This document shows positions 1 through 8,510 of a stretch of 64,000 nt of DNA, in pieces. The notes beneath the pieces were generated by a model that saw nothing but the letters and a program-made list of their open reading frames with translations, made no database searches and had not been told where the DNA came from. Location of the stretch: contig CAXBIS010000007.1 of NCBI GenBank assembly GCA_963975885.1, forward strand, positions 62,001 to 126,000. The letters are read 5' to 3'. The stretch is from Pseudazoarcus sp963975885. GTDB lineage: Bacteria > Pseudomonadota > Gammaproteobacteria > Burkholderiales > Rhodocyclaceae. Made by a program: the position numbers and the translations under genes. How positions within the stretch are numbered: the stretch's first letter is position 1; each line of letters opens with the position of its first letter.

Positions 1-1037
1 CGCGTCTCGAAGCCGGTGATCGCGAGCGCCGAGGTCAGATCCAGATACAGCGAAACGGCCGGGCACTCGCGTCCGGCGCCAAGCGTGAAGCGCTCGACCA
101 TCTCGTCGGGCAGCATCGTGATCTTGTTGCCGGGCATATAGACCGTCGACAGGCGTTGGCGCGCGATTGCCTCGAGCGTCGAGCCGCGTGCGAAGCCCAG
201 CCCCGGTGCGGCGATATGGATGCCGATGCGCCATCCGCCGCCCTCGCGCGGCGTCACCGAGAAGGCGTCGTCGATTTCGGTGGTGGTTGCGTCGTCGATC
301 GAGAAGGCCGCGACCGCGGCCAGCGGCAGCTCGTCCGGTTCGACGGGCGGATCGAACTTCGGAAAGCCGGGGCCTTGCGGGAAGTGCTCGAACAGGAAGC
401 GGTTGTAGTGGTAGTCGTAGCTCGAGCGCAGCGCGCCGCACTTGAGCAGCAGGCGCGGTGCGGACAGGCCTGCGTCGACGCAGGCGGCCTCGAGCGCCTT
501 GACCTCGGGCCGATTGCGATCCGGGCGGTAGAGCACTTGTTCGACCAGGCCCTCGAGTTCGCCCGGCAGTTTTCCGTCGACCAGATCGGCACGCATGCGC
601 TCGATCTGTTCGGCCTGCTGGCGCTTCTTTTCCAGCCCGGCCAGCGCAGCCTGCAGAATGTCGGCCGGCGCCTTGCGGAAGCGCCCGCGCCCCTTGCGAT
701 GGAAATGGATGGGCGCCGAATGCAGGCGCAGCAGTACCGCCGTGGCCTCGACCGCGTCGGGCGTGTGGCCGTGGTATTCGGCCGCGAAGTCCTCGAAGGC
801 GAACTCGTCCTCGCCGCACACCTCCCACAGGAAGTCGGTGTCCAGCGCCTCGGCCTCGGGCTCGGCGCGCTCGAGCAGCTCGCCTGCGGCAGGTGTGTCA
901 AAGCGCATCAGGATCTGTGCCTTCTTGAGCTTGACGCGCTTGCCGGTCGAGGTCTCGACCTGCAGGCTCGCGTCGTTGTCGGTCAGGACCGAGCCGGTCT
1001 TGAAACTGCCGCTTTCTTCGAACAGGACAAACATCAT
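1..1037 (-). CDS. RNase II/R-family (RNB domain) exoribonuclease, C-terminus cut by window edge
   Basis: The reading frame is open on the minus strand from ATG at 1037 (a second ATG follows at once) to the window edge, so at least 345 residues of the N-terminal part are present and the C-terminal part is missing. The N-terminal half is a charged domain with a short OB-like start (MMFVLFEESGSFKTGSVL). The RNB catalytic region begins around residue 265 with SIDDATTTEIDDAFSV, the Asp-rich Mg-binding motif of 3'-5' exoribonucleases. The family degrades single-stranded RNA processively in the cytoplasm. It is divergently transcribed from the DsrE gene. The family call is firm; RNase II versus a betaproteobacterial RNB variant cannot be settled without the C-terminus. 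Confidence 0.85.
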   Translation of the reverse strand, partial: MMFVLFEESGSFKTGSVLTDNDASLQVETSTGKRVKLKKAQILMRFDTPAAGELLERAEPEAEALDTDFLWEVCGEDEFAFEDFAAEYHGHTPDAVEATAVLLRLHSAPIHFHRKGRGRFRKAPADILQAALAGLEKKRQQAEQIERMRADLVDGKLPGELEGLVEQVLYRPDRNRPEVKALEAACVDAGLSAPRLLLKCGALRSSYDYHYNRFLFEHFPQGPGFPKFDPPVEPDELPLAAVAAFSIDDATTTEIDDAFSVTPREGGGWRIGIHIAAPGLGFARGSTLEAIARQRLSTVYMPGNKITMLPDEMVERFTLGAGRECPAVSLYLDLTSALAITGFET

Positions 1038-1194
1038 GCCGCCATGTGGAAATGAGCGTGCTAGTTTAGCAGGGTCGCCGGCCTGGCCCGGGTGCCTGCG
1101 CCATGCCGGCATTGCGCGTATACTGAATCACGCTTGCGCCGCCGGAAATGCCTTTGCGCACCCCGTTCGGGCGCCGACCCTCCGGAGAGAAACC

Positions 1195-1710
1195 ATGCAT
1201 TCCGTTTACCCTGCCCGCGCGTCCGGGCGCCTGTTTGCCGTTGTACTCGCTACCCTGATGCTGTCGGCGCTGCTTGCGGTGCAGCCTGTCCGCGCCGAGA
1301 CCGTACCCAAGGTCGTTTACCACGCGGATTTCGCCGATCCCCGGCGTTTCAGCGCGATGCTCACGAGCATCAACAACATGGTCACGCAGTACCAGAATGA
1401 GTTGCTCGATTACGATGTGCGCATCGTCTTCGTCGCGCATGGCATCCGTTTCGTGACCGACGATGCACTCGAGGGCACGCCCTTCGAGGAGGACGCCGAG
1501 ATGGCCGAACGGCGCGAGAACAACGCCAGCCGTCTCAAGGCGCTGCACACAGTGCAGGGGGTGAAGCTCGAGGTGTGCGACATCACGCGCACCCAGATCG
1601 GACTGGACGCGGACAAACTCTACGACGGCGTTGAACGGGTCAATTCCGGTGTGGTCCGAATTGCCGAACTGCAGCAGACCCAAGGCTTCGCCTACATCAA
1701 GGTCGAATGA
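1195..1710 (+). CDS. Exported DsrE-family protein
   Basis: 171 residues. The start ATG at 1195 follows a GGAGAG ribosome site at a good distance. Residues 1-36 form a signal peptide ending near VQPVRA. The mature part (KVVYHADFADPRRF, then a conserved region around LDYDVRIVFVAHGIRF) resembles DsrE/DsrF-like single-domain proteins, which are linked to sulfur-relay or redox chemistry. Export makes a periplasmic role likely. One cysteine is visible in VCDITRTQIG near residue 128, a plausible reactive thiol position for the family. Its substrate cannot be told from sequence. It lies 49 bases before the ZapG gene on the same strand and may be cotranscribed. Confidence 0.7.
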   Translation: MHSVYPARASGRLFAVVLATLMLSALLAVQPVRAETVPKVVYHADFADPRRFSAMLTSINNMVTQYQNELLDYDVRIVFVAHGIRFVTDDALEGTPFEEDAEMAERRENNASRLKALHTVQGVKLEVCDITRTQIGLDADKLYDGVERVNSGVVRIAELQQTQGFAYIKVE

Positions 1711-1759
1711 AGCCGGCGCCCTGCGCTCCCGCAACCATCACACAGAAACGAGGATAGGC

Positions 1760-2479
1760 ATGACAGGACAAGCCATGTGGGCATTCGTCATCGTCGCCGT
1801 CGTGGCCGCAGCCCTGATCGGGTTCTTGTTCGGCCGCACCAACGGAAACGGCGCAAAGCAGAAACTCAAGGAACTCGAAGCCGATCTCCAGGGCAAGGAC
1901 CGGGAACTGGCGGTCTACAAGCGTGAAGTTGACGCGCACTTCGATCAAACCGCTTCGCTGTTCGTGTCGATGGCCGGCTCGTACAAGGCGCTCTTCGAGC
2001 ACCTGTCCGAGGGTTACGCGAAGCTGTCGGACGGCTCCGATCGCGATCTCTTCCGCGAGCGCGTCGCGACCTTGCTGATCGACGGCCCGAAGAACGAGGC
2101 CGCGCGTGAAGACGACGATTGGCGCATGCACGAGGACGCGGCAACGCCGGCTCAGGACGCGGACGATGCCGCGCGCGACGAGGTCGAGGCCACGCAGTTG
2201 CAGGCGGACGCCGACGAGGATGCACGGGCTGCGGCCGACGTCTCGCCCGAAGTCGACGAGGAGCGTGTGTCGCCAGCCGAGGCCCACGGGCCAACCGGCA
2301 ATGGGCAAGAGCCTCCCGCCGTCGAAGAAGAACCCGGGCAAGCACCTGCGGCCGGTGCCGAGGCGGACGACAACGCCGGGCAGGAGCAGGGCAAGTCTGC
2401 CGTGAGGGATGACGAGGACGAGGTGCGCCCGACCTCGGCAGCCGACGCGCAGGCGGTCGAGTCCGCCCACAAGAGCTGA
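1760..2479 (+). CDS. zapG: ZapG/YhcB (DUF1043) cell-envelope protein with long acidic tail
   Basis: 239 residues. An N-terminal membrane helix (MWAFVIVAVVAAALIGFLFGR) is followed by a coiled coil (KQKLKELEADLQGKDRELAVYK) and the family signature around HFDQTASLFVSMAGSYKALF with the following YAKLSDGS. YhcB/ZapG proteins of gammaproteobacteria are inner-membrane proteins tied to division and envelope growth and are normally about 130 residues. The distal 100 residues here are low-complexity, rich in Asp, Glu and Ala, and make the protein longer than usual, as in many betaproteobacterial versions. ATG 1760 follows an AGGA ribosome site. A strong hairpin terminator follows. Confidence 0.8.
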   Translation: MTGQAMWAFVIVAVVAAALIGFLFGRTNGNGAKQKLKELEADLQGKDRELAVYKREVDAHFDQTASLFVSMAGSYKALFEHLSEGYAKLSDGSDRDLFRERVATLLIDGPKNEAAREDDDWRMHEDAATPAQDADDAARDEVEATQLQADADEDARAAADVSPEVDEERVSPAEAHGPTGNGQEPPAVEEEPGQAPAAGAEADDNAGQEQGKSAVRDDEDEVRPTSAADAQAVESAHKS

Positions 2480-2480
2480 T

Positions 2481-2530
2481 TCGTCGGAGTTCCGACGATT
2501 ACGACGGCCTGCGCCATGGCGCAGGCCGTC
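2481..2530. terminator. Two hairpins, bidirectional terminator between convergent genes
   Basis: A perfect 8-bp stem (TCGTCGGA/TCCGACGA, 2481-2498) is followed by a perfect 13-bp stem (2503-2515 with 2518-2530, loop AT). They sit in the 57 bases between the convergent ends of zapG and the esterase gene, where a shared terminator is expected. No long T run follows on the plus strand (CCTTCGTTT). Confidence 0.7.
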
Positions 2531-2536
2531 CTTCGT

Positions 2537-3124
2537 TTACCGTTCGACCGGTACGGCGAAGTCGATGATGTCGTCGAGGTAGGCGTCCCAGCGCGAGAAG
2601 CCGTGATTGCCGCCTTCGAGCACGCTCTGGCGTGCGCCCCGGTACTTCTCGACGGCATCGCGGTAGTCGAGCACCTCGTCGCCCTGCTCGGCCAGCAGCC
2701 AGTAGCGCTCGGGTCGCGTGATCGTCGCGACATCCAGGGCGCGTAGCTGCGCGACGTGCTCATGCGTGAACATGAAGCGTTCGCCGGTGTAGAAATTGTC
2801 CAGTTCGCCGATCCACTGTTCGAGCGAGATCGGCGCGACCACCGCCGGATTGACCAGCACCGCCGGCAGGTCATGGCGTTCGGCCAGGTGGGTGGCGTAG
2901 AAGCCGCCCAGCGAACTGCCCACCAGCGTCGGTGCGCGTTCGGGAAAGCGTTCGCGTGCCTGCCCGATGGCGCGCTCGATCAGCGCTACGGCCTCCGAAG
3001 GCACGTGGGGCAACTGCTCGCACCAGAAGACCTCGCCGAGCCCGCGTTCGTGCATGCGTTGCGCGAGTGTCTGTGCCTTGTGCGAGGCGGGCGCGGAACG
3101 AAAGCCGTGCAGATAGAGGATCAT
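2537..3124 (-). CDS. YqiA/YcfP-type alpha/beta-hydrolase esterase
   Basis: 195 residues from ATG 3124 (MILYLHGFRSAP); an in-frame start nine codons upstream is possible, but the protein normally begins with the ILYLHGF strand and oxyanion motif. The nucleophile elbow is VGSSLGG, and the catalytic His is likely the one in GGNHGFSRWD near the C-terminus, with an Asp in EQGDEVLDY. YqiA-family enzymes are small cytoplasmic esterases with poorly defined substrates. The next gene upstream ends 16 bases before this start, suggesting a two-gene operon with the DUF2478 gene. Confidence 0.8.
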   Translation of the reverse strand: MILYLHGFRSAPASHKAQTLAQRMHERGLGEVFWCEQLPHVPSEAVALIERAIGQARERFPERAPTLVGSSLGGFYATHLAERHDLPAVLVNPAVVAPISLEQWIGELDNFYTGERFMFTHEHVAQLRALDVATITRPERYWLLAEQGDEVLDYRDAVEKYRGARQSVLEGGNHGFSRWDAYLDDIIDFAVPVER

Positions 3125-3140
3125 CGCGTGTCGGGCCGCG

Positions 3141-3665
3141 TCACGACGCACTCACGCGCAGGCACCAGTCGAGTATGGCGTCGCGCTCCAGGGGCAGCAA
3201 TTCGCCGAAGCCGCCGGAGAACGCTTCCCACTCCGGCAGAAAGCGTCGGCCGACCGCAGTGAGTAGCGGAATGCCGGCGGCCACGGCGAGGCCGATTTCC
3301 TCGCGCAGTCCGGTGCCCAGCGCTTCCTGGGCGCCGAACTTGTTGACGCAGATGAGCTGCGCGCCGCCTTCGACCGCACGGCGGATCTCGACCGCGGCGC
3401 GCGCCAGCGAGGCCGGATCCAGGCGGCAGGCTTCGGAGCCGCGCCCCAGCTCTTGCGACAGGGAATAACGCTCGCCATTGGCGAGGTTCTCCAGCTCCAT
3501 CGCGCACGGATCGTCGATGCTCATGCCGATGTCGTGCTGCAGCACGCCGCCCAGGCGCACGCCGCGCTCGGCGAGGGCGTGCGCGACCTCGAGCATCAGT
3601 TCCTCCACCGGATCTTCCGGGGTATAGACGATGGCGGCGAGCGGGGCGGGGGCGTCGTTGGTCAT
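3141..3665 (-). CDS. DUF2478 family protein (nucleotide-binding-like)
   Basis: 174 residues from ATG 3665 (MTNDAPAPLAAIVY); the frame extends further upstream without a better start. The pattern AAIVYTPEDPVEELMLEVAHALAERG, then GGVLQHDIG and ICVNKFGAQEA, matches DUF2478, a family often found near molybdate and molybdopterin genes and thought to resemble P-loop NTPases. No classical Walker A is visible here, so ATP binding is unproven. The only neighbour that could share a transcript is the esterase downstream. Function is unknown. Confidence 0.7.
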   Translation of the reverse strand: MTNDAPAPLAAIVYTPEDPVEELMLEVAHALAERGVRLGGVLQHDIGMSIDDPCAMELENLANGERYSLSQELGRGSEACRLDPASLARAAVEIRRAVEGGAQLICVNKFGAQEALGTGLREEIGLAVAAGIPLLTAVGRRFLPEWEAFSGGFGELLPLERDAILDWCLRVSAS

Positions 3666-3839
3666 GGTGAGCGAAGGTGGCGGGCGATGCTCGTGATTGT
3701 CGCATCCACCGGGCGGGGCGCGAAGTGCATCCGGCGCGGAATTCATTCAGGAATATAGAACGAAGATTTCATTCTTTCCGGTTCTGAGTGCGCTCGTGTA
3801 GCTTCGCGCCGTGTCCCTTCCCCCGCGCGTGGGCGTGCG

Positions 3840-5630
3840 ATGATTCCCGAACCTGTTCAGCCCGTTGTCGTCGGCCTCGTACTGGCCGCACTGTTTGCAT
3901 GCTTCGTGCGCGAATGGCTAAAGCCCGATGTTGCCGTGATGAGCGCGGTGGCCGTCCTGCTGGCCACCGGCCTGCTCGCGCCGGCCCAGGTGTTGTCAGT
4001 GTTCAGCAACAGCGCGCCGGTGACCATCGCCTGCTTGTTCGTGATCAGCGGCGCGCTCGCCCGCACCGGCTGCGTGGACCGCCTGGGCGAGTGGCTGGCG
4101 ACGATGGCAGACGGCTCGGAGCGGCGCCTGCTGCTTGCGATGCTGGGCGTAGGCGTCTTGGTGTCGCCGTTCATCAACAACACCCCGGTGGTGATGGTGA
4201 TGATTCCGGCCGTGATCGCGATCAGCGCGCGACAGGGAATCGCGGCCTCGCGGCTGCTGATCCCGCTCTCGTACGCAACCATTCTCGGCGGCATGACCAC
4301 CATGGTGGGTACTTCGACCAACATCCTCGTCGATGGCGTCGCACGCGAACTGGGGCTGGAGCCGTTCCACATGTTCGAGATCAGCGCGCCGGCGGTGCTC
4401 ATCGCGCTGCTCGGCTGCGCACTGATGTACTGGTTGGCGCCACGCCTGCTGCCCAAGCGCGACCGGCTCAGCCACCAGTTCGGCGCGAGTGGCGAGCGCC
4501 TGTTCATGACCGAGCTGTTCGTGCCGCAGGCTTCGCGGCTGGTCGGGCGCACGCTGCGCGAGGCGGGCGTGGCCAATGGCACGATCAAGGTGCTGACACT
4601 GTTGCGTGGAGAAGAAGAGTATTGCGCTCCGTCGCCCGACACGCGGCTGGTGTCCGGCGACCGGCTGGTGGTGCACAGCCGCAGCGAGAGCATGATGGAT
4701 CTGCGCATGGCCGGCTTGTCGCGTTCGGCCGGAGGTACGCATGACCTCGAGACGCTGCGGCGTAGTGGCGCGGTAATGGTGGAAACCATCGTCGGGCCGA
4801 CCTCGCGCTACGCACAGCGTCCCATTCGCGATCTGGATCTGGCTGCGCGCTACGGCATCCACGTGATCGCCGTGCATCGCAAGGATGCCTCGATCGAGGA
4901 CATCGGCGACGAGTTCCAGCTGCAGTTCGGCGACGTGTTGCTGGTCGAGGGCACGCCGGCGCAGATCCGGCGCTTCTGCGACAACGGCGATCTGATCGCG
5001 ATCACCGAGACGCGCCCGCCCTCGAACCGTCACGCCAAGGCGCCGGTTGCGCTGGCGACGATCGCCGGCGTGATGGGGCTGGCGGCCTTCGACGTGATGC
5101 CGATCGAGGGCCTGGCGCTGATCGGCGCGGTGATCGTCGTGGCGACTGGCTGCATTCGTTCCGACGAAGCCTACAAGGCCATCGAATGGCCCATCATCGT
5201 GCTCATCTACGGCATGCTCGCGCTATCGATCGCGATGCGCGATTCGGGGCTGGCGGACCTGCTCGCGACCGCGCTGGTTGCGGCCGGCAGCGATCTGTCC
5301 CCATGGGCGATGCTGGCACTGGTGATCCTGCTCGCGTCGGTGATGACCGAATTCATCAGCAATAACGCGGTGGCAGTGCTGCTCACGCCGGTGGTCATCG
5401 GCGTGGCCCAGCAACTCGGCGTCGATCCACGTCCCTTCGTGGTCGGGGTGATGTTCGCCGCCAGCGCCAGTTTTGCCACGCCGATCGGTTACCAGACCAA
5501 TACCCTCGTCTATAACGCCGGCAACTACCGCTTCACCGATTTCGCGCGGCTCGGGGTTCCGATGAACCTCGCCGTGTGGGCGCTGGCAACCTTGCTCATC
5601 CCGTTCTTCTGGCCACTGCTGCCGGCCTGA
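3840..5630 (+). CDS. SLC13-type anion/sodium symporter with two RCK-C (TrkA-C) domains
   Basis: 596 residues. The layout is typical of the bacterial SLC13/DASS branch: an N-terminal membrane half (residues 1-210) with the signature PFINNTPVVMVMIPAV and GTSTNILVDG, two cytosolic TrkA-C domains in the middle (about 215-300 and 310-395), and a second membrane half with a repeat of the signature (TEFISNNAVAVLLTPVV, then SFATPIGYQTNTLVY). Such proteins carry sulfate, dicarboxylate or other anions across the inner membrane; the substrate cannot be read from sequence. ATG 3840 has no clear ribosome site, so a nearby GTG could be used. It ends next to the stop of the convergent GGDEF/EAL gene. Confidence 0.85.
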   Translation: MIPEPVQPVVVGLVLAALFACFVREWLKPDVAVMSAVAVLLATGLLAPAQVLSVFSNSAPVTIACLFVISGALARTGCVDRLGEWLATMADGSERRLLLAMLGVGVLVSPFINNTPVVMVMIPAVIAISARQGIAASRLLIPLSYATILGGMTTMVGTSTNILVDGVARELGLEPFHMFEISAPAVLIALLGCALMYWLAPRLLPKRDRLSHQFGASGERLFMTELFVPQASRLVGRTLREAGVANGTIKVLTLLRGEEEYCAPSPDTRLVSGDRLVVHSRSESMMDLRMAGLSRSAGGTHDLETLRRSGAVMVETIVGPTSRYAQRPIRDLDLAARYGIHVIAVHRKDASIEDIGDEFQLQFGDVLLVEGTPAQIRRFCDNGDLIAITETRPPSNRHAKAPVALATIAGVMGLAAFDVMPIEGLALIGAVIVVATGCIRSDEAYKAIEWPIIVLIYGMLALSIAMRDSGLADLLATALVAAGSDLSPWAMLALVILLASVMTEFISNNAVAVLLTPVVIGVAQQLGVDPRPFVVGVMFAASASFATPIGYQTNTLVYNAGNYRFTDFARLGVPMNLAVWALATLLIPFFWPLLPA

Positions 5631-7910
5631 TCAGTTCTGCCGCCAGCGTCCGAGCCAGCCCTCGGCCGGTTCCGGCCGGCCGTACAGATAGCCCTGATGC
5701 ACGACGCTCGCGCGGCGCGACAGGAAGGCCGCCTGCTCCTCGGTCTCGACCCCTTCGGCGACGACGTCAAGCTGCAGGTGACGCGCGACCGACAGGATGG
5801 TCTCGACCAGCGCGGCGTCGTTGGGGTCGTCGGGTGCATCCTGGATGAAGCTCTTGTCGATCTTCAACTCGTGGATCGGCAAACGCTTGAGGTAGGCCAG
5901 CGAGGAATAGCCCGTGCCGAAATCGTCGATCGAGAAGCGCACGCCGAGCGCGGCCAGTTCGTTCATGCGCGCGGCGATCTCGTCGATTTCGTGCAGGAAC
6001 AGGCTCTCGGTGATCTCCAGCGTGAGTCGGCGCGGATCGGCGCCGGATCCAGCGAGCAATGCCTTGAACTGCACGACGAAATCGCGCTGACGGAATTGGC
6101 GCGGACTGATGTTGATCGAAAGACGCAGTTCGCGTCCGGAGCGGGCCTCGATGGCGATCAGCGCACAGGCTTCGTTCAGCACCCAGGAGCCGAGTTCAAC
6201 GATCAGGCTGGATTCCTCGGCGATCGGGACGAAGGCATTGGGGTAGAGCAGGCCGAAGACCGGATGTTTCCAGCGCACCAGCACCTCGGCTCCGATCGGA
6301 CCGCGTTCCGGGTGGATCAGCGACTGCAGGTGCAGGCACAGCTCATCGTGGGCGAGCGCATGGCGCAAGTCGCGCTCGACGCGGAAGCTCTGGGTCGCCG
6401 ATTCGCCCATGACGGTGTCGAAGAAGGCAGTCTGCTCCGCACCGGCCTTGGCCCGGTGCAATGCCGTGTCGGCGCGTCGCAATACGGCTTCGGGAGAGTC
6501 GTCGCCGCTGTCATCGGGGAAGAGCGTGATGCCGATGCTGGCTGTCACGGAGAAGTCCTCGCCCTCGATGAGTAGCGGGCGCCGCAATTCGGCATGGATC
6601 TTCTCGGCAACGCTCAGCGCGCGCCGGCTGGCGCGGTCGGCCTTGCCGCTGACGTCCGGCAGCAGGATCGCGAATTCGTCGCCGGTCATGCGCGCGAGCG
6701 TGTCGCCGGTGCGCAGCAGATCCTGCAGGCGTTCGGCGAAAGCCTGGAGCAGCGCGTCGCCGACGCGATAGCCGCGCGCGTCGTTGACGATCTTGAAGCG
6801 GTCAATGTTGAGCAATATCAGCGCCTCGATCGCCGGTGCGCGTCGTTGAGCGGCGAGGTTCTGAGCAAGGCGGTCCATCAGCAGGCTGCGGTTGGGCAGG
6901 CCGGTGAGCGTGTCGTAGTAGGCCAGCCGATGCACGCGTGCCTCTGCCTGGCGTCGCTCGGTGACGTCGGTGACCGCGCACTGGATGCCCTCGATCGTGC
7001 CGTCCGGCGCGCGGATGGCCGACTTGACGATCTCGACGTGCACCAGTTCGCCGGTGCGGGTGGATGGATGCGAGCCGGTCAGCGACACCGGCTCGCCCGA
7101 GGCGAGCACTTCGGCATCGATGGAACGGTAGTGTTGGGCCAGGTCAGGCGGCGCGAGCGAGTACACGCTGATGCCCATCAATTCCGCCTCGCTGCGGCCG
7201 ATGGTCTGCTGGAACACGCGGTTGGCGAAGGTGAGACGGCCCTCGCGGTCGTAGCGGAAAATATTCTGCGGCAGGCTGTCGACGAGCGAACGGTAAAGCG
7301 CCTCGCTTCTTTCCAGTTCGCGTTCGCCGCGGTCGCGTCGCAGGCGATTGGCCAGCAGCATGCCCAGCGCGGCCGTGGCGAGTGGATGCACGATCATCAC
7401 GGGCACTCCGATCGCGGCGATCACGCCGGCGCCGGCGCCGGCCGGCAGCGTCATCATCAGCGCGATCATTACCACATGTACGGCCAGCCCGAGCGCGTAG
7501 AACTCGCGCCCGCGCATGTCGGCCAGGGAGCCTGCGCGGCGCGCGCGCCACAGGTAGCCGATCAGGCCGGAGGCGACGATCACGAATACTCCGGTCCAGG
7601 CACCACCACCGCCGAGCGCGAAGCGGTAGGTTGCGGCGATCGCGGCGGCGATGAGGGTCGGCAGCGCGCCGAAGAACAGGCCGGACATGGCCAGGATCAC
7701 CGAACGTGTGTCGAACACGATGCCGGGCGCGAAATCGAACGGGGCCATCATCACGCCGATCGCGATTAGGCCGAGCACGCCGCCGGTCAGCATCTGTGTG
7801 CCGCGGCTGGCGTCGAGCCGGTAGCGGCTGGTGGCCAGTTCGAATACCAACACCATCGCCAGCAGCAAGGCTGCGTTGTAGAGAAGCGCGGTCAGGATCG
7901 GCCCGTGCAT
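5631..7910 (-). CDS. Membrane-bound GGDEF/EAL protein with 5TM sensor and PAS domain
   Basis: 759 residues. Residues 1-190 hold several membrane helices with the 5TM-LYT sensor pattern (GVLGLIAIGVMMAPFDF, then MSGLFFGALPTLIAA). A PAS domain follows (about 205-325, RSLVDSLPQNIFRYDREGRL), then a GGDEF domain (DTLTGLPNRSLLMDRLAQNL onward) and an EAL domain to the end. The diguanylate cyclase motif reads TGDEF near residue 408, with Thr in place of the first Gly. The phosphodiesterase motif reads EVL near residue 542 and keeps the metal-binding Glu; DDFGTGYSSL and the EGVET motif are intact. Likely a c-di-GMP phosphodiesterase with a possibly weak or regulatory cyclase domain. Confidence 0.9.
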   Translation of the reverse strand: MHGPILTALLYNAALLLAMVLVFELATSRYRLDASRGTQMLTGGVLGLIAIGVMMAPFDFAPGIVFDTRSVILAMSGLFFGALPTLIAAAIAATYRFALGGGGAWTGVFVIVASGLIGYLWRARRAGSLADMRGREFYALGLAVHVVMIALMMTLPAGAGAGVIAAIGVPVMIVHPLATAALGMLLANRLRRDRGERELERSEALYRSLVDSLPQNIFRYDREGRLTFANRVFQQTIGRSEAELMGISVYSLAPPDLAQHYRSIDAEVLASGEPVSLTGSHPSTRTGELVHVEIVKSAIRAPDGTIEGIQCAVTDVTERRQAEARVHRLAYYDTLTGLPNRSLLMDRLAQNLAAQRRAPAIEALILLNIDRFKIVNDARGYRVGDALLQAFAERLQDLLRTGDTLARMTGDEFAILLPDVSGKADRASRRALSVAEKIHAELRRPLLIEGEDFSVTASIGITLFPDDSGDDSPEAVLRRADTALHRAKAGAEQTAFFDTVMGESATQSFRVERDLRHALAHDELCLHLQSLIHPERGPIGAEVLVRWKHPVFGLLYPNAFVPIAEESSLIVELGSWVLNEACALIAIEARSGRELRLSINISPRQFRQRDFVVQFKALLAGSGADPRRLTLEITESLFLHEIDEIAARMNELAALGVRFSIDDFGTGYSSLAYLKRLPIHELKIDKSFIQDAPDDPNDAALVETILSVARHLQLDVVAEGVETEEQAAFLSRRASVVHQGYLYGRPEPAEGWLGRWRQN

Positions 7911-8060
7911 GGGTCAGCGGGCCCCCTCGTTCGGGATGGGTCGGGCGGGTGTCGGGGCCATCGGTCGGAGTCCGTCGGATATGGCATCCGAGTGTATCGG
8001 AATCCCGCTCCGTAAGGTGCGGTCGATCGCCTGATCGCCGCCGCCGGTGTCCCAGCGACC

Positions 8061-8510
8061 TCAGTGGTGCGTCGATGGCAGCGGCCAACTCGCGGTGTGG
8101 ATGCGACCGGCCCAGTCCTGTGCCACGATCCACAGACGATGTTGCGCGCCGGGGCTGTGTGGCCAGGGTACATGGGCTTCGAGATGATCGCCGTGACCGT
8201 GAATCACGCCGTCTAAGGTGTCGTCGAGCGTCGGCGGCGTGATTGCGACGTGGGCGATCGCCGTGCGCACGGCTGCCGCGCAGCCGTCGCAGATACGGAA
8301 CTGGAAGTCGCGGATGAGCTTGCCGTCATGGGGGTAGGGCGGTTCGGCCGAAGGTTGCGGCGTCATCGTCCATTCGCCCAGTGCGGCCGGCGCCCAGGGG
8401 TCGGGCTGTGCAGGAGGGGTGAGCGAGGCGTAGAAGAACCACGCCGGCGCGATCAGCAGCACCGCGTTCAGGCAGTACTTGAGGCGTGAGGCTCGGCTGG
8501 TGCGCGTCAT
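8061..8510 (-). CDS. Small membrane-anchored protein in the iron-uptake operon
   Basis: 149 residues from ATG 8510, which overlaps the stop of the upstream PepSY gene (ATGA), so the two are translationally coupled. One hydrophobic segment (YCLNAVLLIAPAWFFYASL, residues 11-29) would anchor it, with a periplasmic domain that has a CDGC pair (FRICDGCAAAVRTAI) and several His residues (HGHGDHLEAHVPWPH). I do not recognise a named family. The cysteine pair and histidines suggest metal or heme contact, but that is inference. Position after the TonB receptor and PepSY protein ties it to metal or siderophore handling. Confidence 0.65.
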   Translation of the reverse strand: MTRTSRASRLKYCLNAVLLIAPAWFFYASLTPPAQPDPWAPAALGEWTMTPQPSAEPPYPHDGKLIRDFQFRICDGCAAAVRTAIAHVAITPPTLDDTLDGVIHGHGDHLEAHVPWPHSPGAQHRLWIVAQDWAGRIHTASWPLPSTHH

